DNA from: an uncultured Collinsella sp.
GTDB lineage: Bacteria; Actinomycetota; Coriobacteriia; Coriobacteriales; Coriobacteriaceae
Direction of reading: 5' to 3'
DNA: 11,907 nt
Assembly (NCBI GenBank): GCA_900541025.1
Contig: UQIL01000040.1
Location: 1 to 11,907, forward strand
Of the stretch, positions 1 to 4,874 are shown in pieces. The notes under the pieces are model-generated. The model made no database searches and had not been told where the DNA came from. It saw only the letters and a list, made by a program, of their open reading frames with translations. Position numbers and translations under genes: made by a program. Position 1 is the first letter of the stretch, and every line of letters begins with the position of its first letter.

Positions 1-1
1 G

Positions 2-1042
2 GCTGCCGAGCAGGCTGCCCCTGCCGCCGCTGCACCCGAGACCGTGCCCGCGGCCACCGAAGCCGCACCAGAGCCCAGCGACCACCTGGCCGCCATGATG
101 CGCCGCAGCGCCCGCCGTGAGGAAGCCTATGTGCCCACCTCGCAGCTCCGCCGCTTTACCCTGCCCGATTCGGCGCCCATCATGCGCCGCGTCATGGGCT
201 TTCTGTCCGACCAAGCCCGCACGCTCATCCATGCCGGCGTGTCGCGCGACCGTATCTGCATCGATCCCGGCCCGGGCTTTGGTAAGACGGCCAACGAAGA
301 CATCGTCATCCAGCGCGAGACCGCCAAGATGGCGTCGCTGGGCTATCCGCTCATGTGCGCCGTGTCGCGCAAGCGCTTTGTGGGCGCCGTCTCGGGCGTG
401 ACCGAGGCCGCCGCACGCGATGCCGCCACGTTTGGTGTGTGCCTGGGCGCCATCCAGGCCGGCGCCAACATCGTGCGCGTACATGACGTTGCGGGCTTTG
501 CGCAGTTCCTGAACGGTTACTGGGCCGTTGCCAAGCCGCAGCCGCGCCGCGCGTTTGTGGCCGTGGGTTCCAACCTGGGGCATCGCTGCGACAACATCCG
601 CGCTGCGCGCGACATGATTGCCGAGATTCCGCTCACCTGCGTGTCCAACTGCTCGCGCATCTACGAGAGCGAGCCGGCCTACGAGACGCGCCAGGATGCG
701 TTTGCCAACGCCGTCATCGAGATCAAGACCGAGCTGGCGCCGTTGGTGCTGCTCGATGAGCTTATGAAGATCGAGGCCGAGCTGGGCCGCGACCGCTCCA
801 AAAAGGCCAAGGCAAACGGCCCGCGCACCATCGACTTGGACCTGCTGTGGATGGACGGCGAGACCCACGGCGGCAAGAAACTGCGCCTGCCGCATCCGCT
901 GATCGGCGAGCGCGACTTTGTGCTGGTGCCGCTCGAGGACTTGATGCACGATCCGGCGCGGTTCTTCCGCTACAACGGCGTCGAGGTCAAGGAGCCCGAG
1001 GATCGCGTGGGCCATATCGTGGGCGAATTGGGGCGTATGTAG
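2..1042 (+). CDS. folP-folK: Dihydropteroate synthase / HPPK fusion (5' partial)
   Basis: Bifunctional folate enzyme. The first part is dihydropteroate synthase (joins pABA to hydroxymethyl-dihydropterin pyrophosphate) and the second is HPPK (pyrophosphorylates that pterin). The frame is open to the left edge, so the start and the N-terminal half of the barrel lie outside; the GTG at 44 is not the true start. DHPS motifs seen: IDPGPGFGKT (about 268-297), SRKRF (about 367-381) and RVHDV (about 476-490). HPPK begins near 550 with VAVGSNLG, then RIYESEP, GPRTIDLDLLW (about 820-850) and LPHPLIGERDFVLVPL, so it looks complete and active. Odd: the visible DHPS part begins with a low-complexity Ala/Pro/Glu-rich stretch (2-100) and a basic segment before the usual helix that precedes IDPG. 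This looks like an insertion within the DHPS barrel. The stop at 1040-1042 directly abuts the next ATG, suggesting an operon. Confidence 0.93.
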   Translation, partial: AAEQAAPAAAAPETVPAATEAAPEPSDHLAAMMRRSARREEAYVPTSQLRRFTLPDSAPIMRRVMGFLSDQARTLIHAGVSRDRICIDPGPGFGKTANEDIVIQRETAKMASLGYPLMCAVSRKRFVGAVSGVTEAAARDAATFGVCLGAIQAGANIVRVHDVAGFAQFLNGYWAVAKPQPRRAFVAVGSNLGHRCDNIRAARDMIAEIPLTCVSNCSRIYESEPAYETRQDAFANAVIEIKTELAPLVLLDELMKIEAELGRDRSKKAKANGPRTIDLDLLWMDGETHGGKKLRLPHPLIGERDFVLVPLEDLMHDPARFFRYNGVEVKEPEDRVGHIVGELGRM

Positions 1043-1744
1043 ATGATCGAGATAAATGCTGTTGCCGCCGGTACCGAGCTCGACGCGGCGCGTGACGCGG
1101 GCCGCGAGGGCATGTCCGAGGGCTGGTGCGCATGGAGCGCGGGCGATGCATCGCTAACGTTTTCGCTGGTCGTGCGCCCCGATGTGAACATGCATACCTT
1201 CCACGGCCTGCCGTTTGTGGCCGCAATGGGCATGATGGACGCGCTCGCGGGCACGGCCGCAACGCCGGGCCTGGGGCTTGCCGGCAAGGTGGGCATCCAG
1301 TGGCCGAGCGACATCGTGTGTGGCGCGCCTGCGTTTGAGACGTCGCTCGCCCGCGTCGCCGTCAACGGCGGCGCCGGTGCCGCGGGCATGTTCGGTGCCG
1401 TGACGGTGGATATTGAGCGCGCGGCGCTGGGCGAGCTTGGCGTGGATGTTGCTGACGAAGCGCTGGTCGAGGCATTAGCCACCGCCGTGTTGACCCGCGT
1501 GGACGCCTGGGCGGTTGTCGCCAACACGCCACAGGGTGCTGCCGGTCCGTTGGCTCCCGTGCTGGGCGAGTACTTCGACATGGTGCCGCTGCTCGGTCGC
1601 CAAGTTGCGGCGGTGTCGCCCAACGGCCTGCCACTTGCGGTCGGTGTGTTTGCGGGCCTGGACATCTGGGGTCGCGCGACCATTAAGACCGACGCCGGCG
1701 AGCAAGAGTTTCCGCCCGAGGCCGTACGCATCCGCGGTCTGTAG
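1043..1744 (+). CDS. Degenerate biotin-protein ligase-like protein
   Basis: 233 residues, starting with no gap after folP-folK, so probably translated by coupling. The fold resembles the catalytic plus C-terminal domains of biotin-protein ligase (BirA without its N-terminal HTH). An early T-x-L-x-A-A element is at residues 11-16, a SLVVRP strand at 41-46, a helix like the BPL dimer helix at 58-70, IQWPSD at 85-90 (BPL consensus KWPND), and a C-terminal SH3-like part from LGRQV (184-188) through GLDIWGRATI. Several key features are missing. The GRGRxGR biotinyl-AMP loop is absent and its region is shortened to about GMSEGWCAWSAG (23-34). The catalytic Lys of KWPND is Gln86, and the following KxxGIL motif is not recognisable. 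It is probably a pseudoenzyme or a ligase with changed chemistry. The family link rests on motif reading only; a true biotin ligase is less likely. Confidence 0.6.
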   Translation: MIEINAVAAGTELDAARDAGREGMSEGWCAWSAGDASLTFSLVVRPDVNMHTFHGLPFVAAMGMMDALAGTAATPGLGLAGKVGIQWPSDIVCGAPAFETSLARVAVNGGAGAAGMFGAVTVDIERAALGELGVDVADEALVEALATAVLTRVDAWAVVANTPQGAAGPLAPVLGEYFDMVPLLGRQVAAVSPNGLPLAVGVFAGLDIWGRATIKTDAGEQEFPPEAVRIRGL

Positions 1745-1781
1745 CGCGAGGCGCCCGCACCCAAAGACAACGATGACAACG

Positions 1782-1814
1782 AAGCCCTTCTCGGCCTGCA
1801 CCGGGGAGGGCTTT
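1782..1814 (+). terminator. Hairpin terminator after the folate operon (weak T tract)
   Basis: Inverted arms AAGCCCT (1782-1788) and AGGGCTT (1807-1813) extend inward with TCTCGG/CCGGGG, including two G-T pairs, around the loop CCTGCA, giving a stem of about 13 pairs. Only three T residues follow (1812-1814), so intrinsic termination may be weak. It lies 37 nt after the stop of the ligase-like gene. Confidence 0.5.
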
Positions 1815-1842
1815 CGCGTGACTGCAGGGTGGCATCTCGGTC

Positions 1843-1883
1843 CTATTCCTCAAAACTGAAAATCTTTCGATTTTGAGGAATAG
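1843..1883 (+). repeat. 41-bp hairpin repeat, copy A
   Basis: Perfect 13-bp inverted arms CTATTCCTCAAAA (1843-1855) and TTTTGAGGAATAG (1871-1883) surround a 15-nt centre starting CTGAAAA. The centre can pair further (GAAA/TTTC), giving a hairpin with a very small loop. It is the first of three near-identical copies, all in the same orientation, around the DUF4143 ATPase gene. Confidence 0.9.
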
Positions 1884-1888
1884 AATTA

Positions 1889-1917
1889 AGCCAGCTCGGC
1901 CTTTAGCGAGGTATATT
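1889..1917 (+). promoter_or_regulatory. Putative core promoter of the ATPase gene between hairpins A and B
   Basis: TATATT at 1912-1917 matches five of six bases of a -10 box. No convincing -35 hexamer sits 16-18 nt upstream, so an activator or a weak promoter would be needed. If it is used, transcription would begin near 1924. Copy A would then lie just upstream of the promoter and copy B would form the first hairpin of the leader. Confidence 0.35.
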
Positions 1918-1928
1918 CGTTACAGAGC

Positions 1929-1969
1929 CTATTCCTCAAAACTGAAAAATTTTCGTTTTTGAGGAATAG
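1929..1969 (+). repeat. 41-bp hairpin repeat, copy B
   Basis: It has the same 13-bp arms as copy A (1929-1941 and 1957-1969) and the same CTGAAAA at the start of the centre; the centre differs at a few positions. It begins 86 bp after the start of copy A and ends 26 nt before the ATPase ATG, just before the GAGGAGG ribosome binding site (1984-1990). It would therefore lie in the mRNA leader. Confidence 0.9.
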
Positions 1970-1995
1970 CGATAAAAGACCGCGAGGAGGCCCCA

Positions 1996-3192
1996 ATGAA
2001 ACTCATCAATAGAATGTCATATATGGACACGTTGACGAGCCTTATTGGCGTGCCGGACATCAAGGTCATCACGGGCATCCGGCGTAGCGGTAAATCAAAA
2101 TTGCTCGAGGCCCTCCGCGATTACGTGGAGGCAAATCTGTCCAATTCGAATGTCATCCATATCAACTACAACCTCGATGAGTTCGAGAACCTGCTCGAGT
2201 ATCACGCGTTGCTCGCCTATGTAAAAGAGCATCGAGTGGCCGGCAAGCAAAACTTTCTGTTTATCGATGAAGTTCAGATGTGCGACGGTTTTGAACGCGC
2301 GATTAACAGCCTTCACGCATCCGAGCAGTACGACATCTTCATTACCGGATCGAACGCCTTTTTGCTGTCGAGCGATCTGTCGACGCTCTTTACGGGGCGC
2401 ACGTTCGAGATTGAGGTTTTTCCATTCTCGTTTGAGGAGTATCGTCTCTATGGCGACGAGGGCGAGGTCGACCGCGACTTCGATGAGTACGCTAGAACCG
2501 GCGGCATGTCTGGCTCTTACCCTTATCCACTGCAGGAGCAGCGCTATCAATATCTCTCCAATGTCTTTAAGACGCTCATTGTGAGGGATATCGTGCAACG
2601 GCATAACGTGAGAAACGAATCGGCGCTGCTGCGCATTGCCGATTACATGATGGACAACGTTTCCAACATTACGTCGGCACGCAACATTACGGATGTTTTG
2701 AATGCGGATGGGCTAAAGATAACGAACAAGACGGTCGGCGCGTACATGGGGTACCTGTGCGATGCGTTTGCCTTCTATAAAGTTCGTCGATATGACATCC
2801 GCGGCAAGAAACACCTTAAGAGCGGCGAGAAGTATTACCTGGCAGACCATGCGTTCAAATACGCGCTGCTCGGTACACGCGATATGGACTGGGGTCGCGT
2901 GTACGAGAACATGGTGGCCATCGAGCTGCTGCGCCGCGGATATGAGGTATACGTCGGCGTACTCTATAAAAAGGAAATAGACTTTGTAGCAATCAAGCGA
3001 AGCGAGAAGCTCTACATTCAGGTGAGCGACGACATCAGCTCGGATAAGACATTTGAACGCGAGATTTCACCACTGCTGAGCATTGGCGACGCGTACCCCA
3101 AGATGATTCTCGCCCGCACGCATCACGAGGCCACGGACCGCAATGGGGTGCAGATCGTGGACCTGGCGAGGTGGCTGTGCGACGAGGCCTAG
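1996..3192 (+). CDS. AAA ATPase, DUF4143 family (COG1373-like)
   Basis: 398 residues, within the usual size of this family. N-terminal P-loop ATPase: Walker A GIRRSGKS at residues 27-34, Walker B FLFIDE at 87-92, sensor-like FITGSNA at 115-121 and a putative Arg finger in LFTGR (131-135). The C-terminal DUF4143 part carries a pattern like the PD-(D/E)xK nuclease fold: Glu304 in YENMVAIEL, E-x-D at 327-329 (EIDF) and Gln342 in IQV. The substrate and cellular role of this family are not established. The start is set by GAGGAGG at 1984-1990, five nt before the ATG. The gene reads visibly more A/T-rich and less GC-biased at third positions than its neighbours, which suggests separate acquisition. 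Hairpin copies A, B and C bracket it, and it converges with coaX. Family assignment is confident; function is not. Confidence 0.9.
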   Translation: MKLINRMSYMDTLTSLIGVPDIKVITGIRRSGKSKLLEALRDYVEANLSNSNVIHINYNLDEFENLLEYHALLAYVKEHRVAGKQNFLFIDEVQMCDGFERAINSLHASEQYDIFITGSNAFLLSSDLSTLFTGRTFEIEVFPFSFEEYRLYGDEGEVDRDFDEYARTGGMSGSYPYPLQEQRYQYLSNVFKTLIVRDIVQRHNVRNESALLRIADYMMDNVSNITSARNITDVLNADGLKITNKTVGAYMGYLCDAFAFYKVRRYDIRGKKHLKSGEKYYLADHAFKYALLGTRDMDWGRVYENMVAIELLRRGYEVYVGVLYKKEIDFVAIKRSEKLYIQVSDDISSDKTFEREISPLLSIGDAYPKMILARTHHEATDRNGVQIVDLARWLCDEA

Positions 3193-3201
3193 CAGAAAGT
3201 C

Positions 3202-3242
3202 CTATTCCTCAAAACTGAAAAATATTCGTTTTTGAGGAATAG
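3202..3242 (+). repeat. 41-bp hairpin repeat, copy C
   Basis: Third copy, 9 nt after the ATPase stop, in the same orientation as A and B. Arms at 3202-3214 and 3230-3242 are perfect over 13 bp and extend to 14 bp with flanking C/G. Its centre differs from copy B by about one base. It lies between two converging genes, so it could also act as an end-of-transcript hairpin, though no T tract follows on either strand. Confidence 0.9.
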
Positions 3243-3293
3243 GACCGATGCGTTGCCTAGTTCGCCCCTCGCGCTCGTGCTTAGGCCCCTGTC

Positions 3294-4067
3294 CTACCCT
3301 AGCTTCTGCATGCGGCGGTAGATTTCGCAGATGCCTTTGATGGTGAGTTGGCCGTCGACTATGTCGAAGGCGTCGGTCGAATCGGCGACGATGCTGGCGA
3401 GGCCGCCCGTGGCGATAACGGTGGCATCCTCGCGGCCCAGCTCGCGCTTCATGCGCGCGACCAGGCCCTCAGCCATGGCGGCGGCGCCCGTTACGGCGCC
3501 GACCTTGATGCACTCCTCGGTATCGCGGCCGATGGCGTGCTCGGGCGCCTCGAGCGGAACGCTGGCGAGCTTGGCGGCTCGGGCGGCGAGCGCGTCCATC
3601 GAAATGCGGATGCCCGGCGCAATCGCTCCGCCAATGTAATAACCGTCCTCATCGATGACGTCGATATTGGTCGCGGTGCCAAAGTCCACCACGATTGCCG
3701 GCGCGCCGTAGAAAGTCTCGGCCGCAACGGCGTTGGCGACGCGATCGGCACCTACGGCCTGGGGGCGCGCCGCGCGCAGCTTGGTCACCGCGGCCGTCTG
3801 CGGCCCGATGACGATGGCGTCCGCGGCAATGCGGTCGGCCACGGCGTGCCACTCGCGCGAGAGCTGCGGCACCACGCCCGCAAAGGCGATTGCGTCGACC
3901 GCATCGAGCGAAAGGCCGTACATCTTAAAGAAACCCATCAGGCGCACGTGGATCTCGTCGGCGGTATAGGAGCGGTCGGTGGGCATACGCCACGACTGCA
4001 CCAGCTCGTCTCCGTCAAACAGGCCCATGGCCGTCTGCGTGTTTCCCATATCGATAGCGAGCAGCAT
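3294..4067 (-). CDS. coaX: Type III pantothenate kinase
   Basis: It phosphorylates pantothenate, the first step of coenzyme A synthesis, in the cytosol; the type III enzyme needs a monovalent cation and resists CoA feedback. From the chosen start it has 257 residues, the normal length. Motifs: N-terminal AIDMGNTQTAMGLFDG (ATP-binding D-x-GNT), AFAGVVPQ, the VGADRVAN pantothenate motif, DFGTATNID, GGAIAPGI and near the C-terminus ATGGLASI. All expected blocks are present. The Met encoded at 4067 is chosen because GGGAG lies five nt upstream on the minus strand. An in-frame ATG seven codons earlier (4088) has no Shine-Dalgarno. It stands alone, converging with the ATPase gene and diverging from the tRNA gene. 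Confidence 0.96.
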   Translation of the reverse strand: MLLAIDMGNTQTAMGLFDGDELVQSWRMPTDRSYTADEIHVRLMGFFKMYGLSLDAVDAIAFAGVVPQLSREWHAVADRIAADAIVIGPQTAAVTKLRAARPQAVGADRVANAVAAETFYGAPAIVVDFGTATNIDVIDEDGYYIGGAIAPGIRISMDALAARAAKLASVPLEAPEHAIGRDTEECIKVGAVTGAAAMAEGLVARMKRELGREDATVIATGGLASIVADSTDAFDIVDGQLTIKGICEIYRRMQKLG

Positions 4068-4072
4068 GTCTA

Positions 4073-4077
4073 CTCCC
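4073..4077 (-). promoter_or_regulatory. coaX ribosome binding site (decides the start)
   Basis: GGGAG on the minus strand, five nt before the ATG at 4067. The alternative upstream ATG at 4088 is preceded by GTCCTTTT, with no Shine-Dalgarno. Confidence 0.7.
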
Positions 4078-4103
4078 AGTGTTGGCATAAAAGGACGCGC
4101 ACC

Positions 4104-4109
4104 ATTGTA
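4104..4109 (-). promoter_or_regulatory. Candidate -10 box for coaX
   Basis: TACAAT on the minus strand matches five of six bases of the -10 consensus, about 37 nt before the coaX start. No good -35 hexamer is visible at 16-18 nt, so this is only a candidate. Confidence 0.35.
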
Positions 4110-4204
4110 TACGCGCCGCCGACGGCGCTCGGCTGCGATTCGTTTACGGTGATAGGGGCTGAGGGGTTTTAAATATGAAGGAATTATGCTCTACGAGATT
4201 TTCC

Positions 4205-4233
4205 TTGCCGCTTACCGAACTCCCGCGTAATAT
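4205..4233 (+). promoter_or_regulatory. Sigma70-type promoter of the initiator tRNA
   Basis: TTGCCG (4205-4210), a 17-nt spacer, then TAATAT (4228-4233). Transcription would start about 25 nt before the mature tRNA 5' end. It is the cleanest promoter in the window. Confidence 0.75.
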
Positions 4234-4264
4234 TCTTTCTTGCGCACATGAAGCGCCCAGACAT

Positions 4265-4341
4265 TGCGGGGTGGAGCAGTCTGGTAGCTCGCCGGGCTCA
4301 TAACCCGGAGGTCGTAGGTTCAAATCCTGCCCCCGCGACCA
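4265..4341 (+). tRNA. Initiator tRNA-fMet (CAU)
   Basis: A 77-nt cloverleaf with CCA encoded at 4339-4341 and anticodon CAU in the loop CTCATAA. Initiator hallmarks are present. Three consecutive G-C pairs (GGG/CCC) flank the anticodon loop. The D stem GAGC/GCTC gives A11-T24. The T stem has T50-G64, and the T loop is TTCAAAT. The acceptor pairs GCGGGG with CCCCGC. The end pair is T1-G72 (4265, 4337), where the classical initiator has a C1-A72 mismatch; both lack a Watson-Crick pair, the known formylation determinant. It has its own promoter and terminator, so it is a single-gene unit. Confidence 0.97.
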
Positions 4342-4350
4342 AGAACTTGC

Positions 4351-4382
4351 AGCTCGTCGGCCTAGCCGGCGAGCTTTTTTGT
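4351..4382 (+). terminator. Rho-independent terminator of the tRNA gene
   Basis: An 11-pair stem (4351-4361 with 4365-4375, one G-T pair) around the loop CTA, followed by TTTTTT and further T-rich sequence. It starts nine nt after the tRNA CCA. Confidence 0.88.
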
Positions 4383-4429
4383 TATTTCGGGACCGTGTTT
4401 TCGATCCAATTCTCGGCCTCTCAAACAAA

Positions 4430-4486
4430 ATCTCGATCTGTAACATCTAGACCCGATTTGGGCGGCTAGGTGTTACAGATCGAGAT
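4430..4486. repeat. Palindromic unit 1 of the array
   Basis: Perfect 16-bp inverted repeat (4430-4445 with 4471-4486). The 25-nt centre contains CTAG at both ends and ACCC/GGGC, so it can pair further inside. Confidence 0.9.
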
Positions 4487-4511
4487 ATACCGGTGGGCTT
4501 GGTCGTGTTTG

Positions 4512-4566
4512 TCTAAATCTGTAACACGAGGGACGGTTTTTGCCGAGTTGTTGTTATAGATTGAGA
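4512..4566. repeat. Palindromic unit 2 of the array
   Basis: 15-bp arms (4512-4526 with 4552-4566) with two mismatches, the most diverged unit. The centre contains ACGGTTTTTGCCGA. Confidence 0.85.
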
Positions 4567-4591
4567 TTTTCTAGCAGGCGGGTTTGGTTTG

Positions 4592-4646
4592 TCTCGATCT
4601 GTAACAGATAGGGGCCAAAAGTGGGCCTAGCTGTTACAGATCTAGA
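4592..4646. repeat. Palindromic unit 3 of the array
   Basis: 16-bp arms (4592-4607 with 4631-4646) with one mismatch. Its centre resembles that of unit 1 when read on the opposite strand (TAGGCCCACTTTTGGC against TAGACCCGATTTGGGC), so the unit may be inverted relative to unit 1. Confidence 0.87.
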
Positions 4647-4672
4647 TTGTTGAGGATGGGCCGAGAGGAATG

Positions 4673-4727
4673 TCTCGATCTGTAACAGTAAGACCCGGTT
4701 TTGTCGCGTAACTGTTACAGATTGAGA
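4673..4727. repeat. Palindromic unit 4 of the array
   Basis: 17-bp arms (4673-4689 with 4711-4727) with one mismatch. The centre contains AGACCCGGTTTTG. The array stops here; the following sequence is C-rich and carries no further copy. Confidence 0.87.
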
Positions 4728-4792
4728 TAAATCGACGGGCCGCCCCGCCCATCCCCATCCACCTGCCGCCACCTGCTATCCGCCGATTTTCG

Positions 4793-4822
4793 TTGTGCCG
4801 CTGTACCCCCATGCCATATCCT
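4793..4822 (+). promoter_or_regulatory. Weak candidate promoter for the oxidoreductase gene
   Basis: TTGTGC (4793-4798), an 18-nt spacer and TATCCT (4817-4822): about half of the -35 and two thirds of the -10 consensus. It is the best pair seen between the array and the gene. The rest of 4728-4860 is C-rich without other structure. Confidence 0.3.
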
Positions 4823-4860
4823 CTAGACAACTACGCGGCATCATCGCCGCCGCGCCTACA

Positions 4861-4868
4861 AGAGAGGA
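4861..4868 (+). promoter_or_regulatory. Ribosome binding site deciding the oxidoreductase start
   Basis: AGAGAGGA lies six nt before the ATG at 4875 but directly abuts the in-frame ATG at 4869, so the second ATG has workable spacing. Confidence 0.65.
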
Positions 4869-4874
4869 ATGTCC

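Larger units (their letters stand above)
4430..4727. repeat. Array of eight 15-mers in alternating orientation (four palindromic units)
   Basis: The 15-mer TCTCGATCTGTAACA occurs at 4431-4445, 4512-4526, 4592-4606 and 4673-4687. Its reverse complement TGTTACAGATCGAGA occurs at 4471-4485, 4552-4566, 4632-4646 and 4713-4727, with 0-3 changes per copy. Every gap between neighbouring copies is 25 or 26 nt, giving steps of 40-41 bp and an 80-81 bp period for the paired unit. Each forward/reverse pair forms a stem of 15-17 bp over a 25-nt centre. The centres are related to each other rather than unique. No coding capacity is credible. It could be a REP-type palindromic repeat family, a phased protein-binding array or a structured RNA or DNA element. 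It fills the gap between the tRNA terminator and the oxidoreductase gene. Confidence 0.9.

Noticed and set aside
4187..4231. 14-codon leader peptide upstream of the tRNA (AAGGA before the ATG)
   Set aside because: It lies mostly upstream of the predicted transcription start, and its stop codon overlaps the -10 box of the tRNA promoter; probably chance.
4144..4446. Minus-strand open frame across the tRNA
   Set aside because: It is the reverse complement of the tRNA and its terminator, so it cannot be a real gene.
4430..4727. CRISPR array
   Set aside because: Repeats are only about 15 nt, alternate in orientation and differ between copies. The spacers are related to each other, and no cas genes are in the window.
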